Assembly: GCA_028289445.1 (NCBI GenBank) | Contig: JANQPO010000026.1 | Coordinates: 1 to 64,000 of the forward strand | From: Tepidamorphaceae bacterium | GTDB taxonomy: Bacteria; Pseudomonadota; Alphaproteobacteria; Rhizobiales; JAKSCL01 | Reading direction: 5' to 3' | Length of the DNA: 64,000 nt | Shown here: positions 1-8,234 of the stretch, one piece after another | Numbering within the stretch: position 1 is the first letter of the stretch | Layout of the letters: every line of letters begins with the position of its first letter | Notes under the pieces: generated by a model | Told to the model about the DNA's origin: nothing | The model's database searches: none | Seen by the model: the letters and a program-made list of their open reading frames with translations, nothing else | Translations under genes and position numbers: made by a program

Positions 1-88
1 AGAGAGCCGTCCATCTGCCGCGCAAACCTCTCTCGCATAGGCTTTGGCCTGTCCATCGTTCGGTTTGCTTGCATCTGAACGGCTCTCT
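1..88. repeat. Long imperfect inverted repeat (hairpin or MITE-like)
   Basis: Positions 1-10 (AGAGAGCCGT) are the exact reverse complement of 79-88, and 22-28 (GCAAACC) pairs with 62-68 (GGTTTGC). This gives a stem of about 27 bp with a few mismatches around a loop of about 33 bases. It lies 35 bp past the stop of the minus-strand tctB-like gene. It could be an intercistronic stem-loop, a terminator without a clear U-tract, or a small mobile repeat whose outer end lies at the window edge. Confidence 0.5.
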
Positions 89-123
89 TCAAACAGAACA
101 CATGACCTAGTTGAGTCCGGACC

Positions 124-642
124 CTAGAAGGCGACAACAGGAACAGGCACGCCGAGCGCCACGATAAACACGACTGAGGCGAACACGGTCACTCCGAGAG
201 ACAGGAGAACCAGGCTCAGCACACCATTGTCCGGTTCCGCCATCCCCGCGACAAGTGTCGCTGCGGCCGTGGCAGGGGCGAAACCTGTCGGCCGGATCAA
301 TGCGGCAAAGACAATCATTGCTCCCAGCACGAAACCAAAAGCGCGCAGACGCAGGAGCAAACTGCCCTCGTCCGCAGGGTCGCCGGCATTCGGATTGTCG
401 GCTTCAGCTATGTCGTCTTCAGGGGCGGGTGAAAGGAGAATCATCGCGGAAAAGAGACAAAGCGCCACACCGAGCATCAGCGGGAAGTATCCGGGTCCCA
501 TGCGGCGAAGACTGCCCAACTCATAGCTTGTCGCTTGCCAGGCAACGAACGCTCCGAAAGCAAGCAGGGTCAACGAGACCCACACCCGTTCGCGCAGGCG
601 GCCGTGGTTCTGCTTTCGCAACCAGCTGCTCACTCGATGCAC
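124..642 (-). CDS. TctB-family small membrane subunit of a TTT transporter (lone copy)
   Basis: A 172-residue protein with four hydrophobic stretches and the TctB-like segment R-M-G-P-G-Y-F-P after the first one. TctB is the small integral-membrane subunit of tripartite tricarboxylate transporters, which import organic acids with a periplasmic TctC protein and the large TctA channel. A charged, acidic linker (about residues 73-92) separates the first half from the last two membrane segments. The frame opens at GTG 642, but GTG 633 is better spaced from GGGAGGG at 643-649 and may be the true start. No tctC or tctA adjoins it inside the window; its downstream neighbour lies beyond the left edge. 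It diverges from the LysR gene at 740, the obvious candidate regulator. Confidence 0.8.
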   Translation of the reverse strand: MHRVSSWLRKQNHGRLRERVWVSLTLLAFGAFVAWQATSYELGSLRRMGPGYFPLMLGVALCLFSAMILLSPAPEDDIAEADNPNAGDPADEGSLLLRLRAFGFVLGAMIVFAALIRPTGFAPATAAATLVAGMAEPDNGVLSLVLLSLGVTVFASVVFIVALGVPVPVVAF

Positions 643-728
643 CCTCCCAGAGCTCGACTGACAGTTAGTTCGATGCTAGCAGAGGCGAATGATGAGAAAA
701 TAATGAGTTTGTCTCAGCTATAGATGAA

Positions 729-741
729 ATAATGTCATTAT
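729..741. promoter_or_regulatory. 13-bp palindrome over a LysR start codon
   Basis: ATAATG-T-CATTAT is a perfect dyad whose right arm overlaps the ATG at 740 of the LysR gene. It sits in the 97-bp gap between that gene and the divergent tctB-like gene. Such a site could serve autoregulation, but a 13-bp dyad in AT-rich sequence can also arise by chance. Confidence 0.3.
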
Positions 742-1672
742 GAAGATCAGATCGGTTCGGATGATTGAGCACTTCCTGGCAGCCTGCCGGGCAGGATCGT
801 TCCATGCGGCGGCCCGCGAGATAGGCATTACCCAAACCGCGATCACCAAGAGCATACGCGAACTGGAAAAAATACTCGGTGCGCCCCTGTTCGACAGATC
901 AGTAAAGGGCGTTCTGCTGACAGTGTTCGGAGAGCAGCTCCAGCGCCGGGCCATTCAGATCGAGCAACAGTTCGGTTTTCTGGAACGCGAACTGAGCGAA
1001 ATGAACGCCGGGGAAGCAGGCTGCCTACGCATAGGTGCGGGCATGGTCTGGTCGGATGTTATCTTACCGAGTTTGCTCGCCTCTTTCAGCAAAGAGCGTC
1101 CCAATGTTGAATTCGTGATTCGCCGCAGCGTAGGAAGCCGCTTTCAAAGCTTGCTTGAAGAAGGCGAGATCGACCTCGGCCTAGGGCTTGAGCCCTCGCG
1201 CGACGACCTTTCGCCGGACCTTGTCTTCGACCCTATCGCCAAGATCGGCACGCTGTTTCTTGTCCGGCAAGATCATCCGCTCACCCGTCATACGGCCCCC
1301 GATTTGAGCGAGATCGCGGCCTATCCCTGGGCGATGTATCGTCTTGATACGATCATCTTTGACCGAATGCGCCGGATGTTTCTCGACCAGGGATTGACGT
1401 TGAGCGGCCCGTCCTTCCTTGCCGATTCAATCGCTTGTGTAATGAGCTTTGTCGGCGAAACGGACCATGTAACATGTCTGCCCACGCCTATGCTGCCAAC
1501 GGCCGAACTCTATAATCTGACTGCTCTTGGAAAGGTCGATGGACCAACGTTTCAATCCGGTGCCGTCTATATGGCTGCCGCGACAGACTATCCCTTGATG
1601 CAAGAGATTTTACGAGCGCTGAGATCGTTTGCCGTGGCAGCTAACGAAGGTCAACCAAGCACCACCGCCTAG
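740..1672 (+). CDS. LysR-family transcriptional regulator
   Basis: A 310-residue LysR-type regulator. Residues about 5-65 form the winged helix-turn-helix (M-I-E-H-F-L-A-A-C-R-A-G-S-F-H-A-A-A-R-E-I-G, then A-P-L-F-D-R-S). The rest is the periplasmic-binding-protein-like co-inducer domain, which normally binds a small pathway metabolite. It is divergent from the tctB-like gene at 124-642 and convergent with the sulfatase gene at 1703-3976. LysR regulators usually control the divergent gene, so the TTT locus to the left is the likeliest target (inference). Confidence 0.92.
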   Translation: MKIRSVRMIEHFLAACRAGSFHAAAREIGITQTAITKSIRELEKILGAPLFDRSVKGVLLTVFGEQLQRRAIQIEQQFGFLERELSEMNAGEAGCLRIGAGMVWSDVILPSLLASFSKERPNVEFVIRRSVGSRFQSLLEEGEIDLGLGLEPSRDDLSPDLVFDPIAKIGTLFLVRQDHPLTRHTAPDLSEIAAYPWAMYRLDTIIFDRMRRMFLDQGLTLSGPSFLADSIACVMSFVGETDHVTCLPTPMLPTAELYNLTALGKVDGPTFQSGAVYMAAATDYPLMQEILRALRSFAVAANEGQPSTTA

Positions 1673-1702
1673 AACGGCGGTGTTGTACGTCAGTTCGTTC
1701 GT

Positions 1703-3976
1703 TCACTTGAGGCAGATTCGGACGCGCTTCAATTGACCGGTGAATTCGAACGGCGCGGCGTAATCGCCAACGGGCGAGTTGAGGTCCATCCCGACATCAA
1801 GAGATTCGCGCGAGAACATGCGGGGCACAGTGCGCTCGATCCGCTTACGCGCGGCCCGAGCGCCGTCGATCGTCAAGGTGAATTCTCCGCCCTTGCCCAT
1901 GCCGCCGCCATCATAGGCAAAGTCAAGGCGGGCATGGATGCTACGCATCGCAAGCGGCTCGTCTGAGATCACCTTGGTGAGATCGATCCCGCAGAAGTTG
2001 TAGTGAAACTCAAGTCTTCGATCGCGCACCAGCAAGGCATAGCCGCCGATGCGGCCGCCAAGCGCCATAAGCACCCCTTCATCCGTCTCCTGTGCCAGCG
2101 CGAACTCGGCTTCGATGGCGAAAGAGCGATTTTTCACATCCGGCGCGCTGGTCTCCAAAATGCCGTAGACCCCGGGATAGAAGTCGTAGACTGGGCGCTC
2201 CTTCTTCCCCAAGGCCAGCGCATCGTTCATGCGCTCGCTGCCGCGGGCGTCGAGCGGCAGGACCTGATTTCTGGCGGCCTCTATCCAAAAGAGATCCTTC
2301 AACCGCGCAAGCATTTCGGGATGCTCATCCGCCAGATCATCCGCCTGGCTGAAATCCCGGTCCAGGTGATAGAGTTCCCAGACTGACTTCTCCGGGTCGA
2401 GTTCGTCCGGCTTGGGCTTCCAGGGCAAGACCTCGCGCGTGCCAGCCCACCAGCCGTTGTCGTAGATGGCGCGGTTGCTAAGGGCCTCGAAGTACTGAAC
2501 GTGCCGCACCTCGGGCGCTTCTTCGCTATCGAACGAAGGCAGCATGGAAACGCCATCGATCGGCTTTTGCGGCGCGCCGTTGACACTGTCCGGCATCGCG
2601 ATCCCTGCCGCGTCCAAGACCGTGGGGAAGACGTCGACCACGTGATAGAACTGCTGGCGCAGCCCACCCTTGTCGGCGATGCGTTCCGGCCAACTGACCA
2701 CCAGCGGATTGCGCACGCCGCCTAGATGCGACGCGACGCGCTTGACCCATTTGAACGGCGTGTTCATCGCCCAGGCCCAGCCGGCGGGGAAATGGTTGTA
2801 ATGGTTGGGTCCGCCCAGATCGTCGAAGTGGGCGAGCATGTCGTCGATGGTCTCCGGCACGCCGTTGAAGTAGCAAACGCCGTTGGCGTTGCCGGTCAGA
2901 CCGCCCTCGCCGCTGGCGCCGTTGTCGCCCACCACATAAAGAACCAGCGTGTTGTCCTTCTTGCCGAGCGCTTCCAGACCGTCGAGGAGCCGCCCGATTT
3001 CGTCGTCGGTCTGCGCGGTGAAGGCGGCGAAGACCTCCATCATTCGGGCAAAAAGCCTGCGCTCGTCTTCGCCGAGCGTGTCCCAAGCCGGGATCTCGGG
3101 GGGACGCGGCGTCAGCTTTGCCTGGGGCGGAATGACGCCCATCGCCTTTTGCCGTTCAAAAGCCCGCTCGCGATAGACATCCCAGCCGTCGTCGAATTGG
3201 CCTTTGAACCTATCGATCCAGTCCTTCGACACATGATGCGGCGCGTGGGTCGCCCCTGGCGCGTACCAGAGAAAAAACGGCTTGTCGGGATCCGCCACGT
3301 CCATGGACCGGATCCATTCCAGCGACTTGTCGGTCATCTCCGTGGTGAAATGGTAGTGCTGAGATTTGGCCCGGTGTCGCACCGGGCGCGTGTTCTCAAA
3401 AAGCGTCGGGTTCCACTGGTTGGTGGCGCCGCCGATGAACCCATAGAAATACTCAAAACCAAGCCCCGTCGGCCAGCGATCGAATGGGCCTTGCGGACCG
3501 CTTTCCCAGTTCGGAGTGTTGTGCCACTTGCCGATCGCCGCCGTGCCATAGCCATTTTGCCTCAGGATCTCGGCGATGCAGGCGACCGATTTGGGCCAGG
3601 CACAGTTGTAGCCCGGAAAGCCCGAGGACATCTCTGTCACGGATCCGTTGCCCGAGACGTGGGCGTTGCGTCCCGTCAGCATCGCCGCGCGCGAGGGCGT
3701 ACAAAGCGCGGTCGTGTGGAACCGGTTATAGCGCAGGCCCTCATCGGCAAGCCGGTCGAGCGCCGGGGTTGGGATCAAGCCGCCGAAGGTGGAGAACTGG
3801 GCGAAGCCCACGTCATCCAGAAGCACGATCAGGACATTGGGCGCCTTCTCCGGCGCGGTTACCGGGCGAGGCTGGTCGGGTCGGGATTCGGCAAAGGTTC
3901 GGCCGATCCGACCGCCAAAGGCCGCCTCAGGTCTTGGATAGCCAGCAGTACTCAACAGTGTTTTGCGCTTTGACAT
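1703..3976 (-). CDS. Large arylsulfatase-type sulfatase
   Basis: A 757-residue sulfatase of the alkaline-phosphatase superfamily. Asp54-Asp55 (L-L-D-D-V-G-F) would bind the metal, and Cys92 in C-T-P-S-R is the residue converted to formylglycine; the following A-A-M-L-T-G-R completes the signature. The length fits the long bacterial arylsulfatase group with a C-terminal beta-rich region. The N-terminus (M-S-K-R-K-T-L-L-S-T-A-G) shows no signal peptide, so it probably acts in the cytoplasm. The ATG lies one base past the stop of tctA, so it is the last gene of a tctC-tctB-tctA-sulfatase operon. The likely reaction is hydrolysis of an imported sulfate ester to an alcohol or phenol plus sulfate; the substrate is unknown. 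A separate anaerobic- or FGE-type maturase would be needed and none is in the window. Confidence 0.93.
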   Translation of the reverse strand: MSKRKTLLSTAGYPRPEAAFGGRIGRTFAESRPDQPRPVTAPEKAPNVLIVLLDDVGFAQFSTFGGLIPTPALDRLADEGLRYNRFHTTALCTPSRAAMLTGRNAHVSGNGSVTEMSSGFPGYNCAWPKSVACIAEILRQNGYGTAAIGKWHNTPNWESGPQGPFDRWPTGLGFEYFYGFIGGATNQWNPTLFENTRPVRHRAKSQHYHFTTEMTDKSLEWIRSMDVADPDKPFFLWYAPGATHAPHHVSKDWIDRFKGQFDDGWDVYRERAFERQKAMGVIPPQAKLTPRPPEIPAWDTLGEDERRLFARMMEVFAAFTAQTDDEIGRLLDGLEALGKKDNTLVLYVVGDNGASGEGGLTGNANGVCYFNGVPETIDDMLAHFDDLGGPNHYNHFPAGWAWAMNTPFKWVKRVASHLGGVRNPLVVSWPERIADKGGLRQQFYHVVDVFPTVLDAAGIAMPDSVNGAPQKPIDGVSMLPSFDSEEAPEVRHVQYFEALSNRAIYDNGWWAGTREVLPWKPKPDELDPEKSVWELYHLDRDFSQADDLADEHPEMLARLKDLFWIEAARNQVLPLDARGSERMNDALALGKKERPVYDFYPGVYGILETSAPDVKNRSFAIEAEFALAQETDEGVLMALGGRIGGYALLVRDRRLEFHYNFCGIDLTKVISDEPLAMRSIHARLDFAYDGGGMGKGGEFTLTIDGARAARKRIERTVPRMFSRESLDVGMDLNSPVGDYAAPFEFTGQLKRVRICLK

Positions 3977-3977
3977 G

Positions 3978-5477
3978 TCAGGTCTCTTTGGCGGACGTCG
4001 ATGTCCATTCGTGAACGGCTTTCACGATGGGCCAGATGAACAGGACGGCCGAGACGAACAACAGGCCGAGGCTGAGCGGTTGCGAAAGAAACATCCAGAT
4101 ATCACCGCTTGTGGCCATGAGACCGGAGCGCAGGCTCTTTTCGGCAATGGGCGCAAGCACGAAGCCGACAACCAGGGGCGCCATTGGGAAGCGCGCCCGC
4201 TCGAAGATGAGACCGAAGATGCCGAAACCGAGCATCATCCAGACATCGAAGATACGGTTGGTCGTGGCGTAGACGCCGATGACGCAGAACACCAGGATCA
4301 CGGGCAAAATCCCTTGTTTCGGCAAGCTGATCAGCCGGCTGATCGGACCGGTCGCGTAGATCATGGTGATCAGCATGAGGAAACTTGAGACGAGGAGCGT
4401 CGTCACCAGTGTCCATGCGACGCGTGCATTGGTGATGAAGAGCATCGGTCCGGGCGCGATATCATGCATCATCAGCGCCCCGATCAAAAGGACATCCACG
4501 ACGCTTCCTGGAATGCCAAGGGTGATCAGCGGGATCAGCGCGCCGCCGACCGAGGCGTTGTTGGCGCTTTCCGACGCGACGATGCCTTCTTCGGACCCCT
4601 TGCCGAACGCCTCGGGCTTCTTGGAGGTGACGCGGGCTGAGGTGTAAGCGACAACCGAGGCCACATTGCCGCCGACGCCGGGCAGAATACCGACGATCGT
4701 CCCCAGGATCGATGAGCGGGTAACAATGCCCCAATAGCGCTTCACATCGCCGAAATTAAAGAGAAACTTGCGTGTGTTGCGTTCTTGCGTTTCTCGGGAG
4801 CGATCATCCAGGTCCAGGATGTCCCCGAGGATCGGTGCCACGGCGAAAATCCCGATTAGCACAGGCAGAATGTGGAAGCCTCCGTTCAGTTGCCACGCGC
4901 CTAAGGTCAGCCGCGAAACGCCGGTGGTTGGGTCGACTCCGGGCAGTGCGAGGAGAATGCCGATCGCGCCCATCAACAGACCCTTCAGCATTGAGCCGCT
5001 GCTGACCGACGAGATCAGCGCCATCGCCAGGACGACCAATGCGAAGAGTTCGGCGGTGCCGACCTTGATCGCCACTTCGGAGAGCGGCTTGGCGAGCAAT
5101 GCCAGGGCGAGCCAGCCAAAAATCGATCCCGCAAAGGACGCCGCGATCCCCAGACTTAGCGCCCGCTGCGCCTGGCCCTTTTGAGCCAGGGGAAAGGCGT
5201 CGAGCGTGGTCATCACGTTCGAGACCGTGCCCGGCGTGCGCATGAGCGTTGCCGAGATCAGCCCCCCGGTGATCGATCCCGTGTAGATGGCCACCAACAG
5301 AACCACAGCGGAGACGGGTTCCATGTAAAACGTCAGCGGTAGACAAAGAGAGATCAGCATGGTGCCGCTCAACCCTGGGATTGAGCCGACAAACACGCCG
5401 CCCACCGTGCCGATCACGGCAAGGAAGAAAAGCTTCGGGGCGAACAGCCCGATCAGCGATGCCAGAAAGCCTTCCAC
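3978..5477 (-). CDS. TctA-family large membrane subunit of TTT transporter 1
   Basis: A 499-residue polytopic protein of the TctA family, with the repeated glycine-rich signatures G-S-I-P-G-L-S-G-T-M near residue 35, and G-I-L-P-G-V-G-G-N and L-G-I-P-G-S in the second half. About ten to twelve membrane segments are visible. With TctB and TctC it forms a secondary, cation-coupled importer for carboxylates or related anions. It follows the tctB gene by 18 bp and precedes a sulfatase gene by one base, which suggests translational coupling and a shared job with the sulfatase. Confidence 0.95.
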   Translation of the reverse strand: MEGFLASLIGLFAPKLFFLAVIGTVGGVFVGSIPGLSGTMLISLCLPLTFYMEPVSAVVLLVAIYTGSITGGLISATLMRTPGTVSNVMTTLDAFPLAQKGQAQRALSLGIAASFAGSIFGWLALALLAKPLSEVAIKVGTAELFALVVLAMALISSVSSGSMLKGLLMGAIGILLALPGVDPTTGVSRLTLGAWQLNGGFHILPVLIGIFAVAPILGDILDLDDRSRETQERNTRKFLFNFGDVKRYWGIVTRSSILGTIVGILPGVGGNVASVVAYTSARVTSKKPEAFGKGSEEGIVASESANNASVGGALIPLITLGIPGSVVDVLLIGALMMHDIAPGPMLFITNARVAWTLVTTLLVSSFLMLITMIYATGPISRLISLPKQGILPVILVFCVIGVYATTNRIFDVWMMLGFGIFGLIFERARFPMAPLVVGFVLAPIAEKSLRSGLMATSGDIWMFLSQPLSLGLLFVSAVLFIWPIVKAVHEWTSTSAKET

Positions 5478-5495
5478 GCTGCCTCCCAGAAGACT

Positions 5496-5969
5496 CTAAA
5501 TGTCGACGTAAAATACGGTGGATGAGGCAAGCTGAATGGCATAGCCCAGGCCAAGTCCGACAATCGCGTAGACGGGCAACCGGCGAAGATTGCGAAAGAG
5601 GATTGCCATCGCAGCAGTCACAAAAAGCGCCGTGCTCAGTGTAAAGGGAAGCGCCTTCCCCGCCACGATCCAGACATAGAGTGAGGTCAAGGCAAGGACT
5701 GCGACCGTGTCGATAAGCCGAGAGCTGGGCATCGCGCCGATCCGGCCCATAGTACGCGGCAACTCGAATACCCGCACCGCCAGGTTCAAGGCCGCAAGCC
5801 CGATAATGCAGTAGCTGATCGCTCGCGGCGCGAAGCCGGCGCCCAGCGGCTCGAAGGCGTTGTCGGGGATCGGCTTTGCCACCTGATAGGTGGCAAAGCC
5901 GACAACAAGTAAGAGAGTCGTCAGGAGGATTTCGAGAAAGAGAGCGCCTTTTGCGTTGTCTCTGGACAT
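5496..5969 (-). CDS. TctB-family small membrane subunit of TTT transporter 1
   Basis: A 157-residue protein with four predicted membrane helices and the TctB pattern E-P-L-G-A-G-F-A-P-R after the first helix. It is the small integral-membrane partner of TctA. The gene lies between tctC (stop at 5997) and tctA (start at 5477) with short gaps, the canonical tctCBA order. The ATG at 5969 follows a purine-rich AAAGAGGGCG region. Confidence 0.92.
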   Translation of the reverse strand: MSRDNAKGALFLEILLTTLLLVVGFATYQVAKPIPDNAFEPLGAGFAPRAISYCIIGLAALNLAVRVFELPRTMGRIGAMPSSRLIDTVAVLALTSLYVWIVAGKALPFTLSTALFVTAAMAILFRNLRRLPVYAIVGLGLGYAIQLASSTVFYVDI

Positions 5970-5996
5970 TTGGCGCCCTCTTTCGCGTACGTTGTC

Positions 5997-6974
5997 TTAC
6001 TTGCTAAGTGCCGCTTTCGCTTTGTTCGCAATGGGTACGATTTTTTCCCAGGAGGCCTCAAGATCGGCCTGTAGAGCATCGCCCTTCAGGAAATCGTCCG
6101 TCAGACCTTTGGCTTCCAGCCAGTTCTTCATGTCGTCCGTCTGGATAGCCTTTTCCAGGGCTGCGGAAAAGCCGTCGATCGCTTCTTGCGGCGTGCCGAT
6201 CGGAGCGAACCACCAATAGTCGTAGGTGATGCCTGCCTCGATGCCCTGCTCACGGAATGTGGGGGTGTCGGGTAAGGCGTTGAGACGCGCCGGACCGGAA
6301 TAGCCAAGCACCCGGATATCTGGATCCTGGAAGGTCAAGATGTCCTGGGAGGTCATGATCCCGGCTTGCAACTGGCCGCCTTTGAGCATCGGATATTGCT
6401 TGCCGCCGCCGCCAGCCTGCACAAGCTTGAAGTCCGAACCCGGCCAGGCATCCATCAAGTCGATGTACGTCAGGTGGTTGATTGCGCCCAGGTTGACGCC
6501 GAACTTGATGTCATGACCGTCTTGCGCCGTCGCCTCCATGAGTTCAGGCAGGGTCGCATATGGCTGATCGGCATGGGTCACGATGGTCAGACCGAAGTTC
6601 GAGGTCTTCGCAACCGGCGCATAGTTGCGCCACGAAACGCCCGAATCCGGGTTCACCACCTCCGCCGACATCAGCGCCGCGTGCAGGAACAGGAATGTGT
6701 AGCCGTCAGGCTTGGCGTTCTTGGCTTCCGTCGCGCCCACCGAAAAATGGCCCTGGACGTTCACGACATTGACCGGCTCGGACATGATGTTGTTCTCGGC
6801 CAACACCGCCGAGAACTTCCGGGTAAGCTGGTCCGGCGAACCGCCCGGGCTATAGGGTACGATCACCTTGATCGGACGTTCCGGCCACTCGGCGAGAGCA
6901 TCGGTATTGGCCGCGACCAGCGCGCCGATTGAAAGAGCAACCGCGCTCAGCGTGGTTCCAAGCAGTCGTTTCAT
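5997..6974 (-). CDS. TctC/Bug-family periplasmic binding protein of TTT transporter 1
   Basis: About 325 residues beginning M-K-R-L-L-G-T-T, with a Sec signal peptide of about 27 residues ending near A-L-A. The mature start E-W-P-E-R-P-I-K-V-I-V-P-Y-S-P-G-G is the hallmark of the Bug family, which captures carboxylates or other small polar compounds in the periplasm. An upstream in-frame extension to 7070 exists, but the ATG at 6974 has GGGAGGA seven bases upstream and starts at the signal peptide, so it is preferred. It is the first gene of the minus-strand operon and diverges from the split transketolase genes. Confidence 0.94.
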   Translation of the reverse strand: MKRLLGTTLSAVALSIGALVAANTDALAEWPERPIKVIVPYSPGGSPDQLTRKFSAVLAENNIMSEPVNVVNVQGHFSVGATEAKNAKPDGYTFLFLHAALMSAEVVNPDSGVSWRNYAPVAKTSNFGLTIVTHADQPYATLPELMEATAQDGHDIKFGVNLGAINHLTYIDLMDAWPGSDFKLVQAGGGGKQYPMLKGGQLQAGIMTSQDILTFQDPDIRVLGYSGPARLNALPDTPTFREQGIEAGITYDYWWFAPIGTPQEAIDGFSAALEKAIQTDDMKNWLEAKGLTDDFLKGDALQADLEASWEKIVPIANKAKAALSK

Positions 6975-7379
6975 TGTATGTCCTCCCAATGGGTCCGAGT
7001 GGCGCCGCCGATTCTCAACGGCTTTAAAGCGTTCGGTTCGCATGCACCATCTCCCAGGGACCTTGCGCAAAAAATTGAGAAAATTTAAAAAGTCTGTAAG
7101 CTGACCTAAACATTCGTGCTCCGCGCAGGCTTGCCGAGCGCCGACCGGATGAGCCGGCTGCGGGATAAGGCAGTGCGTCGATCCCGCCGATCTCGCTGCG
7201 GGCGAGACGGCAAGTCAGCTTGGAGCGCCCCCTGACTTGTCTCGATTTCAAAGATCTGAGTTTGGTGATCAGCACGCCTGATTTGAAGAAAAACTAAACA
7301 GCTTTTGCATATTTCGATACATGCAACCGAGCCGCTCGGTGCTAACCCTTGCATTAGCGAGAGCTAAGGGAAGGGAACG
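6975..7379. other. Intergenic control region between divergent operons
   Basis: This 405-bp stretch separates the minus-strand tctCBA-sulfatase operon from the plus-strand transketolase-SDR operon. I see no convincing gene in it; the small open frames present lack family features. It should hold promoters for both operons. The clearest structure is the dyad at 7305-7326. Confidence 0.6.
7305..7326. promoter_or_regulatory. Dyad TTGCAT-N10-ATGCAA, candidate LysR-type operator
   Basis: Two perfect 6-bp arms (7305-7310 and 7321-7326) are separated by ten bases, and the whole site ends 53 bp before the transketolase start at 7380. The spacing fits a LysR-type T-N11-A site, and three LysR genes lie nearby. 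The assignment is inferred from symmetry and position only. Confidence 0.4.
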
Positions 7380-8234
7380 ATGGCCACACCAGCCCGCGCC
7401 GGTGCCGCGTCGAACATGTCGTTGGCAATGCGTGCCTGGAACATCCGGCGCAAAGCGTTGTTGATGGGCGAGGTGCAGGGCCAGGGCTATATCGGCCAAG
7501 CGCTCGGGGTCGCGGATGTGCTGGCAGCCTCATACTTCCATGCGCTGGACTACCGCCGCGAGGATCCCGAATGGGAGGGGCGCGACCGATTCCTCTTGTC
7601 CATCGGTCACTATGCCATTGCGCTTTACGCCGCGCTGATGGAAGCCGGTATCCTGCCCGACGACGAGATCGCAACCTACGGCATGGACGACTCGCGCCTG
7701 CCGATGTCCGGGATGGCGAGCTACACGCCTGGCATGGAGATCACCGGAGGGTCGTTGGGCCAAGGTCTTGGGATCGCAGTCGGCGTCGCCTTAGGGCTGA
7801 AGCGCAAGAAAAATCCGGCATTTGTCTTCAATTTGATGTCCGACGGCGAGCTCGGCGAAGGCTCGACCTGGGAGGCGGTCATGTCCGCGACCCAATGGCA
7901 GCTCGATAACCTGATTTGCATCGTCGATTTCAACAATCAACAGGCGGACGGCCCGACGCGGGATGCTCTTGCGGTTGGGGCCGAAGCGCCGAAATGGGAG
8001 GCCTTCGGCTGGCATGCGCAAGAAGTCGATGGCAACGATCTGAATGCGCTCGTTGAGGCCTTCGATGCGGCGCGCGCGCTGGATGCGCCGAAGTCGCGGG
8101 TGATCATCTGCAACACGACAATGTGCAAAGGGGTCGACTTCCTCGAAGCGCGCGAGATCACGCACTTCGTCCGGGTCGAGGCCGACGAATGGTCGAAGGC
8201 GCTGGCCAGGCTCGACGAGGGAAAGCCGCAATGA
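7380..8234 (+). CDS. Transketolase-like protein, N-terminal (thiamine diphosphate) subunit
   Basis: A 284-residue protein equivalent to the N-terminal third of transketolase. It carries the conserved segments G-H-Y-A-I-A-L-Y-A, G-S-L-G-Q-G-L-G-I-A-V-G and the thiamine-diphosphate/Mg motif S-D-G-E-L-G-E-G...D-F-N-N. In split transketolases this subunit binds the diphosphate end of the cofactor and pairs with a C-terminal subunit, encoded here by the next gene with an ATGA overlap. Two-carbon ketol transfer is the family reaction. The location inside a catabolic island suggests a dedicated substrate rather than the pentose-phosphate housekeeping role. Confidence 0.92.
   Translation: MATPARAGAASNMSLAMRAWNIRRKALLMGEVQGQGYIGQALGVADVLAASYFHALDYRREDPEWEGRDRFLLSIGHYAIALYAALMEAGILPDDEIATYGMDDSRLPMSGMASYTPGMEITGGSLGQGLGIAVGVALGLKRKKNPAFVFNLMSDGELGEGSTWEAVMSATQWQLDNLICIVDFNNQQADGPTRDALAVGAEAPKWEAFGWHAQEVDGNDLNALVEAFDAARALDAPKSRVIICNTTMCKGVDFLEAREITHFVRVEADEWSKALARLDEGKPQ

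Noticed and set aside
2726..3973. A 415-codon plus-strand open frame
   Set aside because: It is wholly antisense to the well-supported sulfatase gene and has no recognisable motif; long shadow frames are expected at this GC content.
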